The notes beneath the pieces are model-generated. The model saw nothing but the letters and a program-made list of their open reading frames with translations, was not told where the DNA came from and searched no databases. Shown here piece by piece: positions 42,452 to 51,355 of a DNA stretch of 64,000 nt. Positions within the stretch are counted from its first letter, which is position 1, and each line of letters begins with the position of its first letter. Source of the stretch: Nitrososphaerota archaeon (lineage in GTDB: Archaea > Thermoproteota > Nitrososphaeria > Nitrososphaerales > Gagatemarchaeaceae); the NCBI GenBank assembly GCA_029785825.1, contig JAFLYY010000001.1, forward strand, positions 1,581,374-1,645,373. The letters run 5' to 3'. A program made the position numbers and the translations under genes.

Positions 42452-43249
42452 ATGAGCCAGGAGAGGCCCCTTCCGGACCCGGGCGAGATTGTCGTCTGCA
42501 CGGTCAGGGAGATTACGTCTCATGGTATCTACGTCAACCTAGACCAGTATGATGGCACCAATGGGTTCCTCCACGTCTCCGAGATATCTACCGGGTGGGT
42601 CAGAAACATCGACAGAGTGGCGAAGGTCTCTCAGAAGCTCATATTGAAGGTCGTCAGGATCAACAGGATGAGGAGGGAGATCGACCTCTCGCTTAGGCAG
42701 GTCACCAATGAGGAAAGGCGCCAGAAGGTCATAGACTGGAAGAGGGAGGAGAGGGCGCTGACCATCGTCCAGGCGGCAGGAAAGAAGCTAGGAGTAGACG
42801 AGCCGGGAGAGAGGCAACTGAGACGCAAGCTGGAGGAGGGGTTCGGGACCCTATACGTGTCTCTTGAGACCGCCGCAAAAAGAGGGGCGGAGGCGCTAGC
42901 GCCTGCAGGGCTGTCGGACAGGGAGGCGAAGGCGGTGGCTGAGCTAGCTGCGGAGAAGATAATCCCCCCGAAGTACGAGGTTGGGGCGCTCGTAGAGGTG
43001 TCATCGAGGTCCCCTGAGGGGATAGAACAAGTCAAGAAGACGCTGGTTGCGGCCGCCAGCGGACAGTCGGCGGAGGTCCATATCACCTACGCCGGCGCGC
43101 CACACTATAGAATCAGAATAACGGCGGACGACTACAAGCAGGCTGAGAAGGTCATGGACTCGGTTCTCGAGAAGATCAAGGATGGGGTCGGGAAGCATGA
43201 TGCCTTCAGCTTCAAGCGCGAGATATCAAGGAAGTATGGCGGTAGTTAA
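42452..43249 (+). CDS. eif2a: Translation initiation factor aIF2 subunit alpha
   Basis: aIF2 delivers initiator tRNA to the small ribosomal subunit. The 265-residue alpha subunit has an N-terminal S1 domain (GEIVVCTVREITSHGIYVNL, FLHVSEIS), a central helical domain (VTNEERRQKVIDWKREERA) and a C-terminal alpha/beta domain that contacts the gamma subunit. The 197-base gap after S27e contains its own TATA-like element (acaaatac, 42423-42430). It overlaps the Nop10 gene by one base. Confidence 0.96.
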   Translation: MSQERPLPDPGEIVVCTVREITSHGIYVNLDQYDGTNGFLHVSEISTGWVRNIDRVAKVSQKLILKVVRINRMRREIDLSLRQVTNEERRQKVIDWKREERALTIVQAAGKKLGVDEPGERQLRRKLEEGFGTLYVSLETAAKRGAEALAPAGLSDREAKAVAELAAEKIIPPKYEVGALVEVSSRSPEGIEQVKKTLVAAASGQSAEVHITYAGAPHYRIRITADDYKQAEKVMDSVLEKIKDGVGKHDAFSFKREISRKYGGS

Positions 43250-43431
43250 TGAAGAGCTTGATGCTGAAGTGTGGCAGGTGCGGCAGATACACTCTGGCTG
43301 AGCAGTGCCGGAGCTGTGGAGAGAGGACTGTCACGGTCCACCCGGCGAGATACTCGCCTGACGACAGATATGCGAGATATCGGACCCAACTGGCGTATGC
43401 AGACAGAGCCGACCCAACGGTTGCCGTCTGA
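43249..43431 (+). CDS. nop10: H/ACA ribonucleoprotein subunit Nop10
   Basis: Nop10 joins Cbf5, Gar1 and L7Ae in the H/ACA pseudouridylation particle. The 60-residue protein has its zinc ribbon Cys8/Cys11 and Cys20/Cys23, then the conserved HPARYSPDDRYARYR segment that wraps Cbf5. It follows aIF2-alpha with a one-base overlap of stop and start, the usual archaeal arrangement. Confidence 0.96.
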   Translation: MKSLMLKCGRCGRYTLAEQCRSCGERTVTVHPARYSPDDRYARYRTQLAYADRADPTVAV

Positions 43432-43450
43432 CGGGGCGGTCGGTGGCCCA

Positions 43451-45886
43451 CTAAGTGTAGTTGCCTGGTACGAGCTGGTAGAGCAGGATTGTGTTAAAGC
43501 ATTGGAGGCTCGCGTCTCCAGGACATGGGTTGCCGGCCGAGGTCCCGTTGATTCCGGATTCAGCCGCCCCAAAGCTGGGTGAGACGTAAGCCAGTCTGAA
43601 AGGTCCCGAGCTGTCAGAGGGGAAGTTGAACGTACCTGGGTAGGAGAAGGCCTCGTAGGGGGGCGCACCGTTGCTCGCCTGCTGGTAGGACTGCGAGAAG
43701 GAGCAATAGAACACTTGAGCGCAGATGGTCCCGGTGTTGGCCGAACTGGGAACGATCCATCCGGCGAGGTTGAACGGCAGTAGCTGGCCGAAGAGGCTGT
43801 CCTGCATTGCGTAGGGGGTCAGGTTGAAGTCGTCAGTCCCGATGCATGTGCTCGTCCCGGCCGAGGGGCATTCGAGGTAGAGCGACTCGTTCAGACCACC
43901 GATGCGTATGAACCATTGCTTCTTGCTTTCGTCCCCGCCACCCGCGGTGAAGCCTCCGCTGGCGGGAACCTGCAGGATGAAGAAGTTTGTTGTCCCAGTA
44001 GTTTGAGATACGACCGGCATGATGCTCCCAGTGATGAAGATGGCGACGTAGGTTGGCCTACCACCCCCCATCTTTTCGGCCATAGCCGCTGCCTGGGTGA
44101 CGTTGGACATCAGGAGCCGGCCGACCTGTGCTATCTGGGTGCTGTTGATGGTGGCGTTGTCCACCACGGTAGTCCTGTTCCCCATGACCGCAAACCAGTA
44201 ACCGTAGTCCCACCAAGCGATTATGACGGAATTTGTTGGGGTGTTCTGTCTCGTCCACTGGAGGGTTTGGATCCAATCGTTGAACGCTGCCCTAGAGTAG
44301 ATAGTGGCCCCGTTGACCAGACTCACTCCGGAGTCGGCTGGACTGTTGTCACAGAAGAGTTGGCCGCTGGTGGTGCAGGGGATGGGGTTGGGAATCCAAT
44401 AGGAACCGGCTGGGAGGACGAGGAGTGCTATCACGGCTATCGAAAAGACCACCTTCATCTCGCTGCGCGAGGTCGGGGCCTGCTTCTTCTTGACCAGGGC
44501 GATGGTGTTCGGTTTGGCTATGGCGAAGGCGAGCTCGGCGAATCCTATTCCACCGAGTATTCCTAGTGCTATAGAGGAGTAAACGAGGAGGCGGGAGAAA
44601 GCTGCGGAGAAATAGATCCCGGACAGCCCAAAGACCAGGGCGTAAACCATCGGCAGCCCCTTCCGCCTGAATGCCACCAGGGCCCCGGCGATAGCGAAGG
44701 CCATGATTATAGCATATGAGGTGAAGTAGTCGCCACCGGTAGGGACGGCCTGTTCAGCCACAGACTGGAGCAAGGGGCTGGAAGTCCGCGACCAGGGGGC
44801 GATGACTGCCAGGTACCTTCCCGAGAGGCTGCCGACGGCGCCGAAGCTTAGCAGTGCGACGCCGGCTAGGACAAAAGCGAACAGGAATTTGATGAGCGTC
44901 GACCGGTACTCGGTGGGTTTCGTCCAGGTCTTAATCCACTGGGCAACCAGTAGGAAGGCCGTTCCTCCGATCAGACCGAGTCCGACAGGGTTGGTGACTA
45001 TCTCCACCCCCGGCCTGGGGAATATGGCGCTGAAGAAGAGGGCCGAGGCCGTGAACGATAGCGCGGGGAGGGTGTACTGAGAAAGGTCGAGGTCCAGGAA
45101 GGGAAGGACCATGAAGACGAGTGCGAAGCCGTCGGTGAAGAAGTCGCCTCCGCCCCAGGCTGTGTTCGCGTATCCTATCATGATGCCCGCGGCCAGGGCG
45201 CGGAGCACCTTGCTCCGGGCACCCCTCTCCTTATCGAAGACCGTGAGCATGAAGTAACTCGCGGCGACGAATAGGAGTATTGCCAGCGGTTCTGACTTGA
45301 ACCACCCCAAGTTCCCTCTCTCAATCAGGGGCGGAGAAACGGCGAAGACGAGGGCGGCGAAGAGGCCTGCCGCGTCCCCTGCGATTTTCCTCACTAGAAA
45401 ATAGAAGAGGACGGCGGTGAGCGCCCCGAAGAAGACCGGCAGAACTATCAAGAGATTGTAAAGCGTTATCGGGACTCCGAAGACATCGTGGACCAGGAGG
45501 TAGAGCATGGCTCCGGCGACCTGGAGCCCTCCCTGCGAGGTAGCGGCCACGTTCCGTCCCCATGGGAACCAGGTCTGGATGTCGTGCCAGAAGAAGTAAC
45601 CCTGCAAATTGTGGCAGGCGGTGTAGACCGTCGGGCCGCAGTTGGGGGGGTTGGCAAAGAAAGCTGCGTAAAGCCCCTCTTGATGAGCGAGGTTGACTAT
45701 GTGCTGGGCCGCGTAGTAGTCATAGTAGGGGTCGAATTCGTTCAGATAGAACCCGTACTTCGCCGCGTAGGCTCTTATGAGGACGGCGATGGTGAACACG
45801 ATTGAGAGTACCATGGACAGCATGATAGCCCGGCGCGAAATGGTCGGGCGCCTCAGCGTTGCGCGCAGGGCGTCAGAGGTACCCAA
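43451..45886 (-). CDS. aglB: AglB/STT3-type oligosaccharyltransferase
   Basis: This membrane enzyme transfers lipid-linked oligosaccharide to Asn in N-X-S/T sequons of exported proteins. The 811-residue product has about 13 transmembrane helices with the catalytic acidic motif NEFDPYYDYY (Asp52) in the first external loop. The soluble C-terminal domain starts near residue 490 and carries the WWDYG motif near residue 557, which reads the sequon. A TATA-like ggttaaaatag (rc, about 45908-45918) lies about 25-30 bases before the ATG. Two sequon-rich secreted proteins in this window are likely substrates. Confidence 0.95.
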   Translation of the reverse strand: MGTSDALRATLRRPTISRRAIMLSMVLSIVFTIAVLIRAYAAKYGFYLNEFDPYYDYYAAQHIVNLAHQEGLYAAFFANPPNCGPTVYTACHNLQGYFFWHDIQTWFPWGRNVAATSQGGLQVAGAMLYLLVHDVFGVPITLYNLLIVLPVFFGALTAVLFYFLVRKIAGDAAGLFAALVFAVSPPLIERGNLGWFKSEPLAILLFVAASYFMLTVFDKERGARSKVLRALAAGIMIGYANTAWGGGDFFTDGFALVFMVLPFLDLDLSQYTLPALSFTASALFFSAIFPRPGVEIVTNPVGLGLIGGTAFLLVAQWIKTWTKPTEYRSTLIKFLFAFVLAGVALLSFGAVGSLSGRYLAVIAPWSRTSSPLLQSVAEQAVPTGGDYFTSYAIIMAFAIAGALVAFRRKGLPMVYALVFGLSGIYFSAAFSRLLVYSSIALGILGGIGFAELAFAIAKPNTIALVKKKQAPTSRSEMKVVFSIAVIALLVLPAGSYWIPNPIPCTTSGQLFCDNSPADSGVSLVNGATIYSRAAFNDWIQTLQWTRQNTPTNSVIIAWWDYGYWFAVMGNRTTVVDNATINSTQIAQVGRLLMSNVTQAAAMAEKMGGGRPTYVAIFITGSIMPVVSQTTGTTNFFILQVPASGGFTAGGGDESKKQWFIRIGGLNESLYLECPSAGTSTCIGTDDFNLTPYAMQDSLFGQLLPFNLAGWIVPSSANTGTICAQVFYCSFSQSYQQASNGAPPYEAFSYPGTFNFPSDSSGPFRLAYVSPSFGAAESGINGTSAGNPCPGDASLQCFNTILLYQLVPGNYT

Positions 45887-45904
45887 ATCTGGGGGTGCGA
45901 GTCT

Positions 45905-45918
45905 GTTTGGGCTATTTT
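45905..45918 (-). promoter_or_regulatory. Probable aglB TATA box
   Basis: On the minus strand, ggttaaaatag provides a TATA-like element about 25 bases before the aglB start codon, as expected for a leaderless archaeal transcript. Confidence 0.5.
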
Positions 45919-46058
45919 AACCGTCTCTTTTTTGGACTCGGCAGCTTGGGTCGCAGGCCCGTATAGTTTTCCCTGACGTGGGTCCCGGCGCGTTCTCTTA
46001 GGTAGAATTATCTAGCTCTGTGGCTTCCTTCTGGTCCCGAAGGGCAGTTGGTCTGTTT

Positions 46059-46472
46059 CTACTGCTTTTTCAACAGCTTCTCTAGAAAAGCGGCGTATGA
46101 CTTCGCGTCGAGGAGCGACGTCCTCTCGACGGCAAGGTTCAAGGGTTCCACCTCCACCAGCCACCCATCCCCATAGGGGGACTTGTTCACCAGCTCGGGG
46201 TGGGTGTCGAGGCTGTCGTTGGCCTTCGTTACTTTGCCTGATATGGGAGAATAGACTTCTGAGACAGCCTTTATCGACTCCACTGTTCCCATGGATTTGC
46301 TCTGTTGCACGTTACCCCCTGGCTTCGGAATGGTGACGTAGACTATATCATTCAGGGTCTTGGCCGCGTAGTCGGTGATCCCAACCCTCACGGTCCCGCC
46401 CTCGACCTTAGCCCATTCGTGCTCTTCTGTATAGAACAGGTCTTCGGGGACGCGGTAGCCCTGGACGTCCAA
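46059..46472 (-). CDS. gcvH: Glycine cleavage system H protein
   Basis: GcvH shuttles the aminomethyl group on a lipoyl arm between the P, T and L proteins. The 137-residue product has the YTEEHEWAKVE start and the lipoylated Lys68 in ESIKAVSEVYSP, with the conserved end region NKSPYGDGWLVEVEP. It follows gcvT by 23 bases and is presumably cotranscribed. The P and L proteins are not in this window. Together with GlyA it points to active glycine and one-carbon metabolism. Confidence 0.95.
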   Translation of the reverse strand: MDVQGYRVPEDLFYTEEHEWAKVEGGTVRVGITDYAAKTLNDIVYVTIPKPGGNVQQSKSMGTVESIKAVSEVYSPISGKVTKANDSLDTHPELVNKSPYGDGWLVEVEPLNLAVERTSLLDAKSYAAFLEKLLKKQ

Positions 46473-46495
46473 CGGGCAAGCGCCACCCCGTGGGT

Positions 46496-47608
46496 CTAAT
46501 TACGTTTCTCCCTCTTCCATCCGTAGAGTCTCTCGTCATAGAAGGGGGGCTTGACGGTCATCCCAGGCTGGCCCGTGCCCCTGATGATGACGCTCACTCT
46601 CGAGCCGGGCTCGGTCCTGTCGGTCTCCACCCTACAGAGTGCCACCCCTTTGCGGAGGATGGGGGAGAAGGTGCCGCTGGTAACTGTCCCTAATCTCTCG
46701 GAGCCATTGACCACGTCGAACCCGTGCCTTGGAATGCCCGAATCGAGGACGAGCCCTCTCCTGACCAAGTGGGGGGGCGACCTGGCGCGTTCTTTCAGCG
46801 CCTCTGAGCCGACATACCCCTCCTTTCCGGTGGTGAGAACCCAGGCCAGATCGGCTTCGAACGGATCGGTGTCTTGGTCGATGTCGGAGCCATGAAGCGG
46901 TAAACCTGCCTCCAGCCTAAGAGAGTCCCGGGCGCTGAGACCACATGGGACCGAAGTCTCGGCGAGCTTCTCCCAGACCTTCATCGCCCCTTCAGGCCTC
47001 TCGGCGGTGGCACCGTAAACGATGACTTCGAACCCGTCCTCCCCCGTGTAGCCCGTCCTGGAGACAATCGCCTTTGACCCTGCGACCTCGGTCTCCGCAC
47101 ACCTGAAGCGTTTGACCTGGGTGAGGTCGAGGAAAGTAAGCGGTTGGAGGGAGGAAATAGCCTGCGGGCCCTGGATGGCGATCATGGCAGTAGACCCGGT
47201 TCTGTCGTCGATGGAGAAGTCCCGAGGAGCACGAGACTCCATGTGTTTGATGTCAGCCGTGGCGTTGGCAGCGTTCACCACGACGATGTACCTGTCGTCG
47301 GCCAGCTTCTCGATTATCAGATCGTCGATGATTCCGCCCTGGTCGTTAAGAAAGAGGGTGTAGAATGCCTTCCCCGGAGGCTGGGAAGCGACAGCGGTAG
47401 GGACGAGCCCTTCGAGGAACCTAGTCGCGGCGGGCCCCCCGATGCTGAGCCTCGCCATGTGCGATACGTCGAATATCCCTGAGGTGTTCCTGACGGCGAG
47501 GTGTTCGTCAATGGTCGCAGAGTACCACAGCGGCATATCATAGCCTGCGAACTCGGCGAGCTTGGCATGCTTTGAGTGGTAGCCGTAGAGCTGGGTAGTC
47601 CTGAGCAT
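46496..47608 (-). CDS. gcvT: Aminomethyltransferase (glycine cleavage T protein)
   Basis: The T protein releases ammonia from the aminomethyl-lipoyl intermediate and makes methylenetetrahydrofolate or its archaeal counterpart. The 370-residue product has the N-terminal GYDMPLWYSATIDEHLAVRNTSGIFDVSHM block, including the catalytic-type Asp in FDVSHM. The folate-binding R-TGYTGEDGFEV segment and the C-terminal barrel with RRGLVLDSG are also present. The ATG at 47608 lies 24 bases from a shared TATA box that also serves cofE. The gcvT-gcvH pair is an operon. Confidence 0.95.
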   Translation of the reverse strand: MLRTTQLYGYHSKHAKLAEFAGYDMPLWYSATIDEHLAVRNTSGIFDVSHMARLSIGGPAATRFLEGLVPTAVASQPPGKAFYTLFLNDQGGIIDDLIIEKLADDRYIVVVNAANATADIKHMESRAPRDFSIDDRTGSTAMIAIQGPQAISSLQPLTFLDLTQVKRFRCAETEVAGSKAIVSRTGYTGEDGFEVIVYGATAERPEGAMKVWEKLAETSVPCGLSARDSLRLEAGLPLHGSDIDQDTDPFEADLAWVLTTGKEGYVGSEALKERARSPPHLVRRGLVLDSGIPRHGFDVVNGSERLGTVTSGTFSPILRKGVALCRVETDRTEPGSRVSVIIRGTGQPGMTVKPPFYDERLYGWKREKRN

Positions 47609-47631
47609 GGCGGCCCGCGGACCCCCGACTC

Positions 47632-47639
47632 TATTTAAG
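47632..47639. promoter_or_regulatory. Bidirectional TATA box shared by gcvT and cofE
   Basis: The near-palindromic TATTTAAG lies 24 bases from the gcvT ATG on the minus strand and 26 bases from the cofE TTG on the plus strand. Only 56 bases separate the two start codons and no other TATA-like sequence is present, so one element appears to serve both leaderless genes. Confidence 0.65.
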
Positions 47640-47664
47640 GGGGGAGAGCCCGACGGCCTCGGAC

Positions 47665-48438
47665 TTGATTTCTCTGGTCCCCGTGAAAGTCCCAGTCAGG
47701 AAGACTAGGTTCAATCTGACGGCTCTGATAGACGGGAAGGTCGGGGACGAGCTTAGGGACGGCGACGTGTTGGTGATCTCGAGCAAGTTCGTCGCCATGG
47801 CGGAAGGGAGGGTGGTGAAGCTGAAGACGGTGAATCCAGGGGCGGCTGCGAGGGAGCTGGCGGAGAAGTACATGATGGACCCGAGGCTCTGTGAAGTAGT
47901 CGTCCGTGAATCGGACAGGCTCCTCGGGGGGATTCCGGGATTCCTTCTCGCAAGCAAGGACGGGCTTCTGACCCCCAACGCAGGGATTGACAAGTCGAAC
48001 GTCGCCCACGGCGCTATCATCCTCTACCCTCGGAGGCCCGAGGAGTCAGCTAGGACCATCAGAGAGGCGCTGAGGTTCTCCAAGGGGGTATCGATCGGGG
48101 TCGTAATCTGCGACAGTAGGCTCTCCCCTACACGGAGGGGGACCACCGGGGTCGCTGTCGCCGCGTCGGGAATAGAGGCCGTACAAGACATGAGGGGGAG
48201 GACTGACCTGTTCGGCAATGTCCTCAAGGTGACATCGCAGGCGGTGGCCGACGACCTGAGCTCAGCGGCGGAGGTGCTGATGGGGGAGTCGGACGAGTCT
48301 ACGCCAATCATACTTGTCAGGGGTCTGAAGAGGAGCATCAGGAAGGACGCCGAGTATGGGGGCCGCGGATTCGCCATTTCGGTTGATGATGATGTCTTTC
48401 TCCGGAGCCTGGGGTATTCGGGGCGCGAATACGCCTAA
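47665..48438 (+). CDS. cofE: Coenzyme F420-0:L-glutamate ligase CofE
   Basis: CofE adds glutamate residues to F420-0, using GTP, to make the redox cofactor F420. The 257-residue product shows the family blocks GDVLVISSKFVAMAEGR, KDGLLTPNAGIDKSNV and VVICDSRLSPTRRGTTGVAVAASG, plus the C-terminal metal- and GTP-binding region ADDLSSAAEVLMGESD. It begins with TTG. The presence of CofE implies that the organism makes F420, as many Nitrososphaerota do. Confidence 0.95.
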   Translation: MISLVPVKVPVRKTRFNLTALIDGKVGDELRDGDVLVISSKFVAMAEGRVVKLKTVNPGAAARELAEKYMMDPRLCEVVVRESDRLLGGIPGFLLASKDGLLTPNAGIDKSNVAHGAIILYPRRPEESARTIREALRFSKGVSIGVVICDSRLSPTRRGTTGVAVAASGIEAVQDMRGRTDLFGNVLKVTSQAVADDLSSAAEVLMGESDESTPIILVRGLKRSIRKDAEYGGRGFAISVDDDVFLRSLGYSGREYA

Positions 48439-48463
48439 ATGCACGTCTCGGCGCGGTGGGGCG

Positions 48464-48640
48464 TTGACTTACGAGATTGCTTGCAACGCCTGTGGAGCGC
48501 CGTTGTATTCTGGTTTCGATCTGAGGTCCCCAGCCGACGTCCTGAAGGCGTCGGAGTTCCGGTGCAGGAAGTGCGGCGTGAAGCTTGCTACCGTGAAGTT
48601 CGCGGTCGAAGTCAGGAAGATAGACGGCTCTTTCGATTAG
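48464..48640 (+). CDS. Small zinc-ribbon protein
   Basis: The 58-residue protein has two CxxC pairs, Cys7/Cys10 (CNACG) and Cys34/Cys37 (CRKCG), flanking a short helical insertion, and ends in a beta strand KFAVEVRKIDGSFD. TTG at 48464 was chosen because TATA-like cctaaatg at 48433-48440 lies about 27 bases upstream, within the end of cofE. Function is unknown; similar small zinc ribbons are frequent near archaeal replication and transcription genes. Confidence 0.7.
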   Translation: MTYEIACNACGAPLYSGFDLRSPADVLKASEFRCRKCGVKLATVKFAVEVRKIDGSFD

Positions 48641-48680
48641 GCAGAGCAGGCGCGCCTTTCGTTTTGGGGGGCCGGTAGAA

Positions 48681-50744
48681 ATGGGCCCGGGGTACACTCT
48701 GGTAATCTGTGAGAAGCCCGACGCCGCCCGGAGGGTGGCCGATGCTCTCTCTGGGGGAAGGAGCCGGCCTGAGACGGTTGGAGGAACCACGGCATTCAGG
48801 TTCGTCCGGAAAGGAGAAGAGTTTGTGGTCTGCGCCGCCCAAGGACACCTCTATGGAGTCTCTGATCCCTGTGAAGAGAGAGTGGTCTATCCCGTCTTCG
48901 ACGTAGAGTGGTACATCCTGGACCAGCTGGATAAGGACAGCACTGGGGCAGAGAGAAGAATCGCTGCTGTGAGGAGGCTGGCAACGGGGGCGACCAGGTT
49001 CGTCAACGCCTGTGACTTCGACGTTGAGGGAGAGACCATAGGGTTCAACCTGTTGAAGTACGCCTGCGGGGGGAAGGAGAGGGACGCGCTGAGGGCGAAG
49101 TTCTCGACTCTCACGGAAGAAGACTTGGTGAGGGCCTTTGATGGACTGGAGCATCAGTGGTCCCAAGGGCTAGCGAAGGCAGGGAGGGCGAGGCACGCCA
49201 TAGACTTCCTGTGGGGAATTAACCTTTCCAGAGCGTTGTCGCAGTCACCGCTGGGAGGCGGGACGCAGTACAGGACAATCAGTGTTGGGAGGGTGCAGGG
49301 ACCGACCCTCGGGTTCATTGTGGAGCGGGAACGGGAGATACTCGGGTTCGTGCCTGTCCCATACTGGAAGGTTATGGGGACATTCGAGAAGAAAGGAAAG
49401 AGGATTGTGGCGCCCTATGCCGAAGAGAGGGTTCCCGTACGGGCTGTTGCGGAGCGGGCGCAGCGTGATTGCCTTGGAGGAGTCGGGGTGGTGGAGTGGG
49501 TGAGGAAGAGTTTGACCCTGGCGAATCCGCCAGTCCTGTTTAACATAGGCGACCTGCAGAAGGAGGCATACAGGGCGTTCGGGTTCCCGCCCGGGAGGAC
49601 GATGCGGATTGCCGAGCGGCTGTACCTTGATGCGTTGATATCGTATCCGCGAACCGGCAGCCAAAAGCTCCCCCCGTCCATCGACTGCCGAAAGATAGTC
49701 AGAGGGATAGAGAGGATGCCCGAATATGCAACCGTGGCCTCGGAGGTCCTGAAGTCGGGGGCGAGGCCGGCGGAGGGAAGCAAATCTGACCCAGCTCACC
49801 CCGCAATCCACCCGACCGGAGAGAAACCGAGGCACGCCCTGGGCGCTGCGGAATCATCACTCCTGGACCTAATCATCCGGAGGTTCCTAGCCGCCTTCGG
49901 CCCCCCTGCCAGGAAAGAGACGGTCGAAGCATCGCTGGCTGTTGGGGTGCATAGATTCAGGGCGGCAGGGAGCAGGACGCTGTCCGCAGGTTGGATGAAG
50001 CAATATGGAAGATATGCGGCATCCAGGGACGTCGAGCTCCCACAGATAGAGGAGGGGGAGAGGTTCAGAGTAGGGGATGTGAAGGTGGAGGAGAAGTTCG
50101 GGCAAAGGCCGCCGAGGTACAGCCAGAGCACTCTCCTGGAGAAGATGGAAAGGGAGGGGATAGGGACGAAGGCGACGCGGGCGGACATCGTCGGGACTGT
50201 GCTTGGAAGGGGATATGCGTCAGGGGAGTGGCTCGAAGTGACAGAGCTCGGATTCGCTGTGGCGGAGGCTATCGAAAAATACGCCCCTTCGATCGCAGGA
50301 ACGGGGCTGACTAGAGAGATAGAAGAGAGGCTCGCCGCCGTAGAGGAGGGGAAGGAAACCGAAGCATCCCTGGTCAGGGAGACAATCAGAGCCCTATCGG
50401 AGCAGCTGGCGGAGCTAAGCGCCAATGAGGAGTGGGTCGGGAGAGAGCTTGGGTCGGCCCTCTCCGCCGTGGCCCCAAAACAGACGGCCCTGGGGATATG
50501 CCCGGTCTGCAAGACGGGGGAACTGAAGGTCGTACGTTCCAGGACAACGAAGAAACGGTTCGCAGGATGCTCGAACTACCCGTCGAGGTGTAGGGCGTCA
50601 GCCCCTCTTCCGCAGAGGGGGAGCATTAGGGCCACGGCGAAACCGTGCGAGCGTTGCTCTTGGCCCGTCGTATATGTGGCTGGAGGGAGGCACCCTTGGA
50701 AGCTCTGTGTCAACCCTGCCTGTCCGGGGAGGAACAAGTCATGA
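48681..50744 (+). CDS. topA: DNA topoisomerase I (type IA)
   Basis: This enzyme relaxes negatively supercoiled DNA by single-strand passage. The 687-residue protein has the TOPRIM domain (VICEKPDAARRVADAL and the metal triad NACDFDVEGE near residues 110-117). The catalytic Tyr322 lies in SYPRTGS, and the gate and winged-helix domains include IGTKATRADIV. C-terminal zinc ribbons follow (CPVCKTGELKV...GCSNYPSRC, CERCSWPVVY...CVNPAC). No reverse-gyrase helicase domain is attached. Its stop overlaps the next small zinc-finger gene (ATGA). Confidence 0.95.
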   Translation: MGPGYTLVICEKPDAARRVADALSGGRSRPETVGGTTAFRFVRKGEEFVVCAAQGHLYGVSDPCEERVVYPVFDVEWYILDQLDKDSTGAERRIAAVRRLATGATRFVNACDFDVEGETIGFNLLKYACGGKERDALRAKFSTLTEEDLVRAFDGLEHQWSQGLAKAGRARHAIDFLWGINLSRALSQSPLGGGTQYRTISVGRVQGPTLGFIVEREREILGFVPVPYWKVMGTFEKKGKRIVAPYAEERVPVRAVAERAQRDCLGGVGVVEWVRKSLTLANPPVLFNIGDLQKEAYRAFGFPPGRTMRIAERLYLDALISYPRTGSQKLPPSIDCRKIVRGIERMPEYATVASEVLKSGARPAEGSKSDPAHPAIHPTGEKPRHALGAAESSLLDLIIRRFLAAFGPPARKETVEASLAVGVHRFRAAGSRTLSAGWMKQYGRYAASRDVELPQIEEGERFRVGDVKVEEKFGQRPPRYSQSTLLEKMEREGIGTKATRADIVGTVLGRGYASGEWLEVTELGFAVAEAIEKYAPSIAGTGLTREIEERLAAVEEGKETEASLVRETIRALSEQLAELSANEEWVGRELGSALSAVAPKQTALGICPVCKTGELKVVRSRTTKKRFAGCSNYPSRCRASAPLPQRGSIRATAKPCERCSWPVVYVAGGRHPWKLCVNPACPGRNKS

Positions 50745-50947
50745 AATGCGACGTCTGTGGGCGGGAGGGGGTGTCGGACCTCTGCGCCGGCCATGGCGCC
50801 GCGAGGGAGAACCTGAAGGCAGCCTATCCTCTATGGGTTAGGGCGTATGGGGGGATGGAATGGAAGGACTATTTGGATAACGTTATACATAACGTTCAAA
50901 CGGGCCGATGGGTAAAAGAGGTAGCAGTGCTACTGCGTGGTGGTTAG
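50741..50947 (+). CDS. Small zinc-finger protein downstream of topA
   Basis: The 68-residue protein starts with a treble-clef-like zinc knuckle, MKCDVCGREGVSDLCAGHG (Cys3, Cys6, Cys15 and His18), followed by a helical part LKAAYPLWVRAYGGMEWKDYLDNVI. Its ATG overlaps the topA TGA and its TAG is immediately followed by the membrane-protein ATG, so three genes are tightly coupled. It could be an accessory subunit of the topoisomerase or a nucleic-acid-binding adaptor; no experimental function is known to me. Confidence 0.75.
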   Translation: MKCDVCGREGVSDLCAGHGAARENLKAAYPLWVRAYGGMEWKDYLDNVIHNVQTGRWVKEVAVLLRGG

Positions 50948-51355
50948 ATGCTAAGAGAAGCGATTCGGCTGGCGTACAGGAAGAGCGTGGGGACCCTAAA
51001 GGACGGGGTAGAGGGGCTCAGCTCTTCGGTCACCCAGGGAGGCGGCATGGTCCCGATTCTCTACGTGGTGTTCCTGGTCTGCCTGATGTCGGGGTTCATC
51101 GATGCGCTGGCATATCCTGTCCCCAATCAGAGCTACATTCCCCTCCCGAGCACGGTCGCCATGACAATACCAGAGGCCGTGGTAGACGCCATGATCATAC
51201 TGCTGGGAGGCGCAGGTATCTATCTGACGTACATGAGCGGGAGGCAGACGGCGAAGTCCAGGGCGGTCAACCTCTACCTTGGGCTGGCGCTGTTAATGCT
51301 CGTAGTTTCGCTCTTCGCCGGCATACAGATGGCTATACTGAAAGGGTTCGGATAG
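50948..51355 (+). CDS. Three-helix membrane protein in the topA operon
   Basis: The 135-residue protein has a 30-residue amphipathic, positively charged N-terminus (IRLAYRKSVGTLKDGVEGL) and three hydrophobic helices. No domain is recognised. It starts directly after the stop codon of the zinc-finger gene, so it is cotranslated with it. Its end overlaps the convergent RecA-like gene by 23 bases. A role in linking chromosome topology to the membrane can be imagined but is speculation. Confidence 0.75.
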   Translation: MLREAIRLAYRKSVGTLKDGVEGLSSSVTQGGGMVPILYVVFLVCLMSGFIDALAYPVPNQSYIPLPSTVAMTIPEAVVDAMIILLGGAGIYLTYMSGRQTAKSRAVNLYLGLALLMLVVSLFAGIQMAILKGFG

